Below are positions 1 through 7,615 of a stretch of DNA of 29,637 nt, one piece after another. The first letter of the stretch is position 1, and every line of letters begins with the position of its first letter. Below the pieces are notes generated by a model, which saw only the letters and a list, made by a program, of their open reading frames with translations, searched no databases and was not told the DNA's origin. Source of the DNA: Thermoplasmatales archaeon UBA509 (lineage in GTDB: Archaea > Thermoplasmatota > Thermoplasmata > Thermoplasmatales > Thermoplasmataceae); assembly GCA_002498845.1 (NCBI GenBank), contig DAJC01000031.1:1-29637 (forward strand), written 5' to 3'. The position numbers and the translations under genes are program-made.

Positions 1-331
1 GGAATTATGCAACACACTTGAAAATACCATATACGTTTTATTCACACGTATTTGTGTCGTAGGTAGATTGGAAATCTACTAATTTCTGACTGAAAGAATG
101 CATGGTTTCATTTGAAGAATTTGTCAGTATTCTGATCTCAAAATATGGAAATCTGGGCAGTTCGCACTAGCAATAGGTGTTTGCTTTCAACTTCGATTAA
201 AACATTAATCAGGTCCCGGTTACTCCCACACAAAATTCAGCATACTGCCGTTGAACCTTGAGACATGATTGTAATCGAACTTTTCAACACAAATTTAATA
301 GGCGTATCAATGGTTGTCTTGAGGCTAATAA
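1..331. other. Intergenic stretch before the methyltransferase gene
   Basis: I see no convincing gene here. A perfect 7-base inverted repeat with a 3-base spacer lies at 63-79 (GTAGATT/AATCTAC), of unknown role. A minus-strand ATG at about 31 stays open to the left edge, but only about ten codons are visible, so it is not called. A/T-rich sequence near 290-301 could be the TATA box of the methyltransferase, and TTGAGG at about 317-322 could act as a ribosome binding site for it. Confidence 0.5.
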
Positions 332-1084
332 ATGAATATAGATTTGAGACTGGGAGACGCCAAGGAATTGATAAAGCAACTTCCCGACAGGAGTGTGGAC
401 CTCATATTTACGGACCCCCCATATAACCTCAGCCCGTATTCAACCGGCAACATAAAGATGTCCTGGAGAAAGGAGTTTAATAACGATTTAGCCGAATGGG
501 ACAAAGAAAATTTTATTCCTCTGGAATGGGCTGATGAATTCAGAAGGATCCTTAAGCCAACTGGAAATATATTTGCATTTTGCAGTTATAATCTTATTGG
601 AAAATGGCACGAAGCGTTCGACCCACTTTTTGACACTTTTCAATTTGTCGTGTGGCATAAAACGAACCCGCCACCCAAGCTATACAGGGCTGGATTTCTG
701 AACAGCTGTGAACTCATAGTGTGCATGTGGAATAAGGGGCATATCTGGAACTTTGGAAGGCAAAGTGAAATGCATAATTTCATTGAAAGTCCAATTTGCA
801 TGGGACGCGAAAGAGTAAAAAACCCGACCCATCCCACTCAAAAACCCTTGAAAATTCTAAATAAAATAATAGAAATAGCTTCGCATGAAAGCGCCGTTGT
901 TTTCGATCCGTTTATGGGAGTGGGCTCTACGGGAGTATCTGCTGTTCAGTTAAGCAGGAATTTTATCGGCTTTGAAGTAAACCCCGAATATTTTGCGGTA
1001 TCAAAGGAACGAATAGAAACGGCAAACAAAAGAGAAATAGAAGGCAGACCTGAATCGCGAGAAGAACAGCCGCCGTATTCATAG
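332..1084 (+). CDS. Solitary DNA methyltransferase, beta class (N6-adenine or N4-cytosine)
   Basis: Transfers a methyl group from S-adenosylmethionine to an exocyclic amino group in DNA. The catalytic motif DPPY is at residues 28-31 and precedes the SAM-binding motif DPFMGVGSTG at 192-201. This order (IV before I) defines the beta class. THPTQKP at 166-172 is a further family signature. DPPY is more usual in adenine than cytosine enzymes, but the base modified cannot be decided from it. At 250 residues it is a normal compact enzyme, with a short charged tail. No restriction endonuclease or specificity subunit lies next to it in the window, so it is either solitary or paired with a gene outside. 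The ATG at 332 gives a full-length N-terminus directly before the catalytic domain. Confidence 0.9.
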   Translation: MNIDLRLGDAKELIKQLPDRSVDLIFTDPPYNLSPYSTGNIKMSWRKEFNNDLAEWDKENFIPLEWADEFRRILKPTGNIFAFCSYNLIGKWHEAFDPLFDTFQFVVWHKTNPPPKLYRAGFLNSCELIVCMWNKGHIWNFGRQSEMHNFIESPICMGRERVKNPTHPTQKPLKILNKIIEIASHESAVVFDPFMGVGSTGVSAVQLSRNFIGFEVNPEYFAVSKERIETANKREIEGRPESREEQPPYS

Positions 1085-1302
1085 TTTTGAATATTCATAA
1101 CTTTCCTCATACTAAATGTATACTGACTTTTTATCCACCTAGAAGATCGGAGCTTTTTTCGCTAATGCTTTAGTAAATTTTGCCCTATGGCTCAAAATTT
1201 TTCCATCTTTATGCTATCGAATTGTCAGGAATTGTATTGGTTTGCAAGGTCCATTTTAGATCCTGGAACTGGGCGAAGGCAGTGACCTCTAAGGCTGGTG
1301 CA

Positions 1303-1314
1303 CTTATTTATATT
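1303..1314 (+). promoter_or_regulatory. TATA box of the K+ channel gene
   Basis: CTTATTTATATT is centred about 27 bases before the ATG at 1336. This is the spacing expected if transcription begins at the start codon, and it supports that start over the upstream in-frame ATG at 1180. Confidence 0.55.
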
Positions 1315-1335
1315 CATGCCAGTAATTTGATCCTC

Positions 1336-2454
1336 ATGAACTCTGCCGCGCCAAAGGTAAACCTGAATATATTGTTTACAGTCATGGGTTTACTTACTAT
1401 TGCGCTGGGCATCGTCCTTGCCAGTTCAACCCATACCTATCACATAAGCTTATTCGGTTTGCACTTCATCATAGCCGAACGAAGTTTTTCCTTTTTCACA
1501 CTTTTTGATGGCTTTTTCCTGATCGTCCTTAGCTTCCTCCAGTTGCAGAAGACCCGTGGGACATGGAGATTGCTTCTTGGAGCATTGATTTTAACCTTTA
1601 TTCTTCTCGTTCTCAGCAGCGAAAGACGCTACCACCTTACACTTGTAGGGATTGTCCTCAGTTTTCTTATATTCTTCATTATGTTCAGGCAGAGGAAGGA
1701 TTATACTATGCCTTCAGTAACTCTTGGCCGTCCGGAGATTGCTGTTGCCATAATAACAATAATCTTCACAATATCCTACGGTGTCGGTGGGTCTCTTCTG
1801 TTCGGCAACGAATTCAGCCCTCCAATCACAAATATTGGAACTGCCCTTTATTACACGGGAGAAACCGTCACTACCCTTGGATTTGGGGATATACTCCCCA
1901 TTACACTAACCTCCCGAATGTTTACAATATCCCTTTCAATACTTGGAGTAGCAATATTCTTTGGGGCAATGACAATACTCATAACACCCATAATACAGAG
2001 AAGACTTGGAGGAGTAGTGGTAAGGATGGAAAGGCATCAGCTTGAAAACCTTCAGAATTATACGCTTGTTCTTGGCTATTCGGAATTTGTTCATGCATAC
2101 GTGTCTGATCTGCAGAAGCAGGGAAAGACATGCGTCATAGTGGAACGTTCGCAACAGGAGACTGAAAAACTTCGCAATGAGGGCTTTCTTGTGATCAACC
2201 AGAATGCAGATGATGAGAGCCTTATAAATTCATTCAGGCTCAACAACTGCGAGAGGATACTTGTTGCATCAAATGATGACGGATACAACATCCTGATTGC
2301 CGCCACAATAAATCAGGCGGTGCGTGATAGCAGCATAAATGACAAGGTGACTGTTCTCGTGACCAGTTATAGAAATATGAGCAAATTTTCAGTATTTGGT
2401 TTTCAGACTGTTAATGTTTCATCCATTATAAGCAAATTTCTGGCTGGTAATTAA
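1336..2454 (+). CDS. Potassium channel with cytoplasmic RCK (TrkA-N-like) domain
   Basis: Predicted ion channel in the cytoplasmic membrane. Several hydrophobic segments fill residues 10-160. A pore helix and the selectivity filter TTLGFGD (179-185) follow, then the last inner helix (about 195-220). From about 242 onward there is a Rossmann-like RCK domain that would gate the pore in response to a ligand. The nucleotide-binding loop reads GYSEFV, not GxGxxG, so nucleotide binding may be altered or lost. The frame is open from 1180, but I place the start at 1336: a good TATA box lies about 27 bases before it, and the protein then begins just before the first membrane helix, giving 372 residues. 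The upstream 52 codons look like untranslated sequence. Only the N-terminal RCK half is obvious; there is no TrkA-C domain. Confidence 0.85.
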   Translation: MNSAAPKVNLNILFTVMGLLTIALGIVLASSTHTYHISLFGLHFIIAERSFSFFTLFDGFFLIVLSFLQLQKTRGTWRLLLGALILTFILLVLSSERRYHLTLVGIVLSFLIFFIMFRQRKDYTMPSVTLGRPEIAVAIITIIFTISYGVGGSLLFGNEFSPPITNIGTALYYTGETVTTLGFGDILPITLTSRMFTISLSILGVAIFFGAMTILITPIIQRRLGGVVVRMERHQLENLQNYTLVLGYSEFVHAYVSDLQKQGKTCVIVERSQQETEKLRNEGFLVINQNADDESLINSFRLNNCERILVASNDDGYNILIAATINQAVRDSSINDKVTVLVTSYRNMSKFSVFGFQTVNVSSIISKFLAGN

Positions 2455-2484
2455 CGTCGATCTTCCGGCTGAGGCGAGATTGAT

Positions 2485-3843
2485 TCACCTGCCACCGGAT
2501 GTTGCATGTTTCCTTGTTGTATCCTTGGTGATGCCTGGAACCTTTTCGCTTTCCTCCAGAATACCGCCCATGAGCTTTGAGATTGCCATCATGGTAATTA
2601 AAGATACCACAAAGACAAATGCAGCAACAGAAATCACCCCAAGTTCCTCAATGCCAAGCTGCCTCAGCGCTGACAAACCTCCGCCGAAGAACAGCCCGTT
2701 GGGCAAGCCTGGATTACCGGAAGCTGCTGCAAATGAGCTTTCAGTAAAGAAACCAATCATAGTGATGCCGAATATTCCACCAACAAGATGCCCTGGAAAC
2801 AGGCCTATGGGGTCCGAAAACCATCTTGACTTTGATAGCCGGTTTGAAACGAAGAAGTAGATTGGCCCAGCTACCAGTCCCAGTATTATTGCGCTTCCAG
2901 GACTTACAAAGCCAGCAAGGGGGGTTATGACAATAAGACCCATCAGGACACCGTTAACGCCATCCATCAGACCAGGCATCTCATGTGTATACAGGTATGC
3001 CACGACCATCATGCTGACAAATGACATGGAACCGGACAGGAATGTTGTGAGAACAACAACAAGTGCGTCAGAGTTGAAAGCAAAAACACTTCCTGCATTG
3101 AAGCCAAACCACCCAATCCACAACAGGAGAATGGCAAGGGTGAGCCAGGTTTCATTCACATTGAATGGAACCTGAGTGGATGATTTCTGGCCTGAAGATC
3201 TTTCTTCACGCCAGATCTGCAGCACTATTGCGAGACCGGCTATGCCTGCTGCACCATGCACCACAATACCGCCTGCAAAGTCACGCATTCCAAGTGTGTA
3301 GAGCCACCCTGTTGGATTCCAGATCCATGACGCAGGTATGGTCCATATGAACAGGAAATATACAACTGAAAATGCAACCTGAACTGAGAATTTTACTTTG
3401 TTAAGAAATATTACAGATACAAGAGCGAATGTAACGGCAGCTGATGCGGCCTCGAACAGGAAATATGAGCCAGTCATCAGCCCGGTTCCTGAATATGAGG
3501 CAGACATGGACCACCACTGCCCCGTAAGCAACCCGGCTGCGCTGGATGAAAAACCGCCAAGAAACAGCCCCGGCATGTAGAAGGGATCGCCTATTACCCC
3601 GCTTATGGTGGGGGCAAACGCGATGTTGAAACCAAAGAATGCCATCACAACCAGTGACACAGCGGTTATTGAAAGTGTCTTCATCAGGCTTCGTGAGAAA
3701 CCGAGACCAATCTCACCCACTTCCAGAAAACCCACTGCTATGGTCATCAAGAATATGAGAAGCGCTGAAAATATGACCCAGATGTTGTTAAGAAGATACT
3801 GGTACGCGAATTGGGCACCTTCCTGAAGAAAAATAACGGACAA
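2485..3843 (-). CDS. amt: Ammonium transporter, Amt/MEP/Rh family
   Basis: Membrane protein that takes up ammonium. The 452 residues contain about eleven hydrophobic segments. Family signatures are visible: DFAGGIVVHGAAG near residue 190 (Asp of the recruitment site and first pore His), GWFGFNAGS near 245, and HLVGGIFG near 350 (second pore His). The C-terminal tail after the last helix is charged and cytoplasmic. The start codon appears to be TTG at 3843; no in-frame ATG precedes the first helix, and GGTGGA just before it could serve as a ribosome binding site. No glnK (PII) gene is adjacent, unlike many archaeal amt loci. It stands alone, with its own promoter region at 3850-3970. Confidence 0.95.
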   Translation of the reverse strand: MSVIFLQEGAQFAYQYLLNNIWVIFSALLIFLMTIAVGFLEVGEIGLGFSRSLMKTLSITAVSLVVMAFFGFNIAFAPTISGVIGDPFYMPGLFLGGFSSSAAGLLTGQWWSMSASYSGTGLMTGSYFLFEAASAAVTFALVSVIFLNKVKFSVQVAFSVVYFLFIWTIPASWIWNPTGWLYTLGMRDFAGGIVVHGAAGIAGLAIVLQIWREERSSGQKSSTQVPFNVNETWLTLAILLLWIGWFGFNAGSVFAFNSDALVVVLTTFLSGSMSFVSMMVVAYLYTHEMPGLMDGVNGVLMGLIVITPLAGFVSPGSAIILGLVAGPIYFFVSNRLSKSRWFSDPIGLFPGHLVGGIFGITMIGFFTESSFAAASGNPGLPNGLFFGGGLSALRQLGIEELGVISVAAFVFVVSLITMMAISKLMGGILEESEKVPGITKDTTRKHATSGGR

Positions 3844-3872
3844 TCTTCCACCATCTTTCAGTATAACGCAGG

Positions 3873-3917
3873 AAATAAATATTCAATGCCGGTTCTATTA
3901 AGAGGTTGATTTATAAG
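3873..3917 (-). promoter_or_regulatory. Two possible TATA boxes for amt
   Basis: On the minus strand CTTATAAAT (3917-3909) matches the archaeal TATA consensus well and would give a leader of about 45 bases. AATATTTATTT (3883-3873) would give a leader of about 10 bases. The first is flanked by the inverted repeat GGTTG/CAACC (3904-3908 and 3918-3922). Which one is used cannot be told from sequence. Confidence 0.45.
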
Positions 3918-3952
3918 CAACCTGCGCCATACTCCCTAATCTGGTCATGTGA

Positions 3953-3966
3953 CACCTGATCAGGTG
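3953..3966. repeat. Perfect 14-base palindrome upstream of amt
   Basis: CACCTGATCAGGTG equals its own reverse complement. It lies 110 bases upstream of the amt start and 36-44 bases upstream of the better TATA box. It could be an operator for amt, but no regulator is known to me that binds this sequence. Confidence 0.6.
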
Positions 3967-4062
3967 GAGCCTGATTTACAACCATATTTTATGGATTCTG
4001 GAGTGGGAAAGCCACTGGGGCTGGCACTGTGTGTAAGATCTTATGGTAATCTCTGATGCCCA

Positions 4063-4557
4063 TTATGTTACCAGAGCAGAACCAACAGTACCGCCTGTTT
4101 TAAGGTCTTTCAAAGCAACGTAGGAGATATATCCGGGTGATAGTGCAAGATTGACAATTATCTCCGTGGTGCTGGAAAGGTAAGGTTCATTCCCGGTCAT
4201 GTTTATGGACAATGTGCCAGATTCCACCTGTATCTTCCCTGCATTGAGAACTGCGCCCAGATTCTCTTCAACCACGGTTCCGTTTTGCATGATGATGAGA
4301 AGGACAACATTATCCAATGATATATTACCGTTCACTGAACTCAGTGAAATAGCGTATGTACCGTTTATTGAACCTGATGATCTGTAGGTAAGGTTAGCAA
4401 TGTTCAGATTTGCAGTAGGCGTTGGGGATGAAGGGCTGGGAATGTATCCAGAAATCAGAGTGTAAGCTGTCGATACCAGTGTGACGGTAATTGCAATTAG
4501 CAGAATTGTTGCTATTATTGGGGACACAGCCTTATCCTGCTTGAACACGCTCTTCAT
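4063..4557 (-). CDS. Archaeal type IV pilin-like protein (DUF1628-type N-terminus)
   Basis: The N-terminus has a short basic leader ending in QDKA, then VSPIIATILLIAITVTL, the typical class III signal of archaeal pilins. A prepilin peptidase would cut just before the hydrophobic stretch, which then forms the pilus core helix. The remaining 120 residues are rich in Asn, Thr and Ser, predicted beta-strand, and exposed outside the cell; several N-x-S/T sites could be glycosylated. At 164 residues it is a normal length. A TATA-like ACTTTAAA is about 28 bases upstream of the ATG at 4557. No other pilus genes (ATPase, membrane platform) are nearby, so it may be a lone pilin or a secreted surface protein with the same export signal. 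Confidence 0.8.
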   Translation of the reverse strand: MKSVFKQDKAVSPIIATILLIAITVTLVSTAYTLISGYIPSPSSPTPTANLNIANLTYRSSGSINGTYAISLSSVNGNISLDNVVLLIIMQNGTVVEENLGAVLNAGKIQVESGTLSINMTGNEPYLSSTTEIIVNLALSPGYISYVALKDLKTGGTVGSALVT

Positions 4558-4695
4558 GGATACTGTTCAAAACGTATGGTTGGTTTAAAGTTTCGCAGTC
4601 TCAATTCAGTATGGGGAACGAAAACTGATGGTAAAAGGACAAAAACTGATTCATCACTCCTAATAAAGCATAAAGTGATTGTCACCTGAGGAATA

Positions 4696-5259
4696 ATGAA
4701 TCAGACAATCTATCTGGGTGCCGGATGTTTCTGGTGCACTGAGGCTGCGTTTCAAACCATAAAGGGCATCCAAGAAGTTACCCCTGGCTATTCCGGTGGG
4801 CATGTGGAAAATCCCACATATGATCAGGTGTGTTCTGGAAATACCGGACACATAGAAGTTGCCCGGGTTGTCTTCAACACAGAAGTAACTGATCTGGAGC
4901 AGATCCTGGAGATTTTCTTCTCTATACACGATCCCACCTCGATTGATAAGCAGGGAGGGGACACTGGCGAACAGTACAGATCTGTGATATTTTACACCTC
5001 CGAATCTCAGAAGAATTCTGCAATTGATTTCATAAAGCGCCTTAAGGATCAGAAACATTTCAAGCGACCTATTGTTACACATGTACTGCCATTCAAGAAT
5101 TTCTATCCTGCTGAAGATTACCACAGGAACTATTACGAAAAGAATGCAGGTGCCGCATATTGCAGATTTGTCATAAATCCCAAGATTAAGAAACTGCAGG
5201 AGCTGTTTCCTGCACTTGTGGACAGAAAGGGCAGGGCAGACAACCTGGGGCCGGATTAA
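4696..5259 (+). CDS. msrA: Peptide methionine-S-sulfoxide reductase MsrA
   Basis: Reduces the S-form of methionine sulfoxide in oxidised proteins. The active-site motif GCFWC is at residues 10-14, with Cys11 as the expected catalytic cysteine. The family features YSGGH (about 31-35), the GHIEVARVVF segment and the C-terminal AYCRFVINPKIKKL are all present. It has 187 residues, close to the usual single-domain length; no MsrB domain is fused. The start at 4696 is preceded by TGAGGA at a suitable distance for a ribosome binding site. The next gene, a PEBP-like protein, follows after 90 bases on the same strand with its own promoter-like sequence. Confidence 0.95.
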   Translation: MNQTIYLGAGCFWCTEAAFQTIKGIQEVTPGYSGGHVENPTYDQVCSGNTGHIEVARVVFNTEVTDLEQILEIFFSIHDPTSIDKQGGDTGEQYRSVIFYTSESQKNSAIDFIKRLKDQKHFKRPIVTHVLPFKNFYPAEDYHRNYYEKNAGAAYCRFVINPKIKKLQELFPALVDRKGRADNLGPD

Positions 5260-5349
5260 TCCAATTTTTGCCAGTACTTGAGATAAAAGGCAGGCCTTAT
5301 GAAATACAAGCCGACCATATCCTTTTAAAAACAGTTGCAATAATGATTT

Positions 5350-5826
5350 ATGACTTTCAAGATTGAGATGACGGGATTCAAAAATGGGGATATGCTGAGC
5401 CAGAAATTCTCATGTGATGGAAATGATGTCTCACCTGAGATCAAGTGGGAAGACGCTCCACAATCTGCCAAATCCTTTATACTTATTGTCGAAGACCCGG
5501 ATGCCCCGCATGGAACATTCGTTCACTGGATCATTTATAATATAAAACCGGATGTCAAGTCTCTGCCTGAAAATGTGCCGAAAACAGAGACCACCCCCGA
5601 AGGATGGAGCCAGGGGGTAAACGATTTTGGAAAGATCGGCTACAACGGGCCTTGCCCCCCAAGGAAGCAGGTGCACAGGTATTTCTTTACAATTTATGGT
5701 GTACTGGAACCACCTGAGCTGAAGCCGGGACTCTCAAGGAAGGACCTTGACAGAATTCTGGATGTCAAGACTGTCAAAAAAACTTCAATAATGGTGAAAT
5801 ACGGCAGGGCATATGAGCATGCCTGA
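5350..5826 (+). CDS. YbhB/YbcL-type PEBP family protein (Raf kinase inhibitor-like)
   Basis: Cytoplasmic single-domain protein of the phosphatidylethanolamine-binding family; the biochemical role of the prokaryotic members is not settled. The ligand-pocket signatures DPDAPHGTFVHWI (about residues 49-61) and GYNGPCPPRKQVHRYFF (about 98-114) are intact. The 158 residues match the family length. The A/T-rich sequence CCTTTTAAAA (5321-5330) is about 25 bases before the ATG, consistent with a leaderless transcript. Confidence 0.93.
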   Translation: MTFKIEMTGFKNGDMLSQKFSCDGNDVSPEIKWEDAPQSAKSFILIVEDPDAPHGTFVHWIIYNIKPDVKSLPENVPKTETTPEGWSQGVNDFGKIGYNGPCPPRKQVHRYFFTIYGVLEPPELKPGLSRKDLDRILDVKTVKKTSIMVKYGRAYEHA

Positions 5827-5906
5827 TTTCCCATATTTAATTCCGGGCGCATCAGATCTGACAAAATTTATGGATATGGTAATGCTATGGAAGCTGGTCA
5901 ATTTTA

Positions 5907-6809
5907 ATGGTTCACACTGATACAACCGTAGCCGGAATCAGGCTTTCCAATCCAATGATGCTTGCCTCGGGAATACTGGATGAAAATGGATACACAATGC
6001 TTGAAATCCTGAAAAAAGGCGCTGCTGCAGTGGTTACTAAGTCCATTGGCACCAGTGAGAGGACAGGATACAAGCCCCCTGTTGTGGTGCCAATCCAGGG
6101 AGGACTTCTTAATGCCATTGGTCTTGCTAACCCCGGAATTAAAAATTTCAGGGGTGAGATGGAAATTGCGCTGAGTGGAAATAAACCAGTTGTGGGAAGT
6201 ATTTTCGGTGCAACTGCAGATGAATTTCTCCAGCTAGCACTGAACATGGAGGAATACGGAGCAACTGCAGTGGAGCTGAACCTTTCCTGCCCACACGTGG
6301 CAGGATACGGCACAGAGGTTGGTTCTGACCCGCAGCTGGTGGAGGATATAGTGACCACGCTGAAATCAAAACTGAAAATACCGGTGTTCGCGAAACTTTC
6401 CCCAAACGTCACAAACATAGTGGACATTGCCAACGCCGCTCATAAGGCAGATGCGCTTGTCCTCATAAACACCGTAAGGGCAATGTCCATAGATATACAC
6501 GCCAGGAAAGCTGTTCTCACCAACAGATATGGTGGCCTTTCCGGTCCAGCCATAAAAAATGTTGGCGTAAGGTACGTTTATGAGGTCAAAAAGGAGACCG
6601 GGAAGGAAATAATTGGTGTTGGGGGAATTGAAAACGCCAACGACCTTGTTGAATACGTTATGGCCGGTGCTTCTGCAGTCCAGATAGGCACAGCGCTTTA
6701 CACACAGGGGAAAAATGTATTTTCAATAATAGAAGCAGACCTTGAGAAATTCATGGAAGCGGAAGGGTTCAGCAGAATCTCTGAAATGATCGGGGTGGCT
6801 GTTGAATGA
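5907..6809 (+). CDS. pyrD: Dihydroorotate dehydrogenase, class 1B catalytic subunit
   Basis: Oxidises dihydroorotate to orotate in pyrimidine synthesis, with FMN in a TIM barrel. The segment VELNLSCPH (122-130) carries Cys128, the catalytic base typical of class 1 enzymes (class 2 uses Ser). The FMN phosphate site GVGGIENANDL and AGASAVQIGTA lie near the C-terminus. At 300 residues it is normal. It overlaps pyrK by four bases (ATGA at 6806-6809), which implies translational coupling and a PyrD2-PyrK2-type complex that passes electrons to NAD+. No other pyr genes are in the window. Confidence 0.96.
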   Translation: MVHTDTTVAGIRLSNPMMLASGILDENGYTMLEILKKGAAAVVTKSIGTSERTGYKPPVVVPIQGGLLNAIGLANPGIKNFRGEMEIALSGNKPVVGSIFGATADEFLQLALNMEEYGATAVELNLSCPHVAGYGTEVGSDPQLVEDIVTTLKSKLKIPVFAKLSPNVTNIVDIANAAHKADALVLINTVRAMSIDIHARKAVLTNRYGGLSGPAIKNVGVRYVYEVKKETGKEIIGVGGIENANDLVEYVMAGASAVQIGTALYTQGKNVFSIIEADLEKFMEAEGFSRISEMIGVAVE

Positions 6810-7558
6810 TAGTAAAGGATATTTCCGATGTAGAGAGGATAGGGAGAAATACAGTAACAATAAGGTTCAGCTGGGACCAGAAAGTTGAACCGGGACAGTT
6901 CCTCATGGTGTGGATGCCTAACCACAGCGAAATTCCCATTTCAATATCTCATACAGGCCTCCTGAAAGGCATCACCATCAGAAGCTATGGCGAAACCAGC
7001 GAAGCAATGATCGGCCTCAAGAAGGGAGACAGGATCTTTTTCAGGGGACCGTATGGAAGACCCTTTGACATCAAGCCAGGAAGAAAATTAGTAGTTGGAG
7101 GAGGGTCCGGCATGGCTGGCCTTCTTCCACTGGTTGATTCCAGCGCATATGGGGTTGTTTCTGCAAGAACCTCATCTGATCTTCTATTTGCAGACAGATT
7201 TGCTGAGGGGCATGTGACAATGGTTACTGACGATGGCACGGCAGGCATCAGGGGGTTTGCCATTGATGGTGTTAAGTCCCTTCAGTTGGATGAGTTTGAC
7301 ATGATGTACGTATGCGGGCCAGAACTGATGCTGAAATCCATACTGGATTATGTTGCGCATAAGTCCATTCCTGCCCAGTTCTCACTGGAACGCAACATGA
7401 AGTGTGGAATTGGTATCTGCGATTCATGCTCCATAGATGGAAGACAGCTGTGCACGGAAGGGCCCACATTCAGCAAGGAAGAGCTCATGGGCATGCATGA
7501 ATTCGGAACCACAAGGCTCACGGAATCCGGAAAGCGCATCCAGATTGGCAGGCATTAG
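6806..7558 (+). CDS. pyrK: Dihydroorotate dehydrogenase electron-transfer subunit PyrK
   Basis: Carries electrons from FMN in PyrD through a 2Fe-2S cluster and FAD to NAD+. The N-terminal half is a flavin-binding barrel; VGGGSGMAGLLPL (about 97-109) belongs to the NAD-binding domain. Four cysteines at 200, 205, 208 and 216 (CGIGICDSCSIDGRQLC) form the expected cluster site. The 250 residues match the family. The start overlaps the pyrD stop by four bases, so the two subunits are likely made together. Confidence 0.95.
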   Translation: MIVKDISDVERIGRNTVTIRFSWDQKVEPGQFLMVWMPNHSEIPISISHTGLLKGITIRSYGETSEAMIGLKKGDRIFFRGPYGRPFDIKPGRKLVVGGGSGMAGLLPLVDSSAYGVVSARTSSDLLFADRFAEGHVTMVTDDGTAGIRGFAIDGVKSLQLDEFDMMYVCGPELMLKSILDYVAHKSIPAQFSLERNMKCGIGICDSCSIDGRQLCTEGPTFSKEELMGMHEFGTTRLTESGKRIQIGRH

Positions 7559-7615
7559 TTCATGCAGACTGCACTATGGAAAATAATTAAGTAGTCCTCC
7601 CAATCCCACTACGTA

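Noticed and set aside
63..79. Inverted repeat GTAGATT/AATCTAC near the left edge
   Set aside because: Too short and without a nearby gene or promoter to give it a role.
1180..1335. N-terminal extension of the K+ channel frame
   Set aside because: The TATA box at 1303-1314 lies within it, and the extension does not resemble the channel family.
4660..5340. 226-codon minus-strand frame opposite msrA
   Set aside because: Fully overlaps msrA, which has clear family motifs; the minus frame has no recognisable domain.
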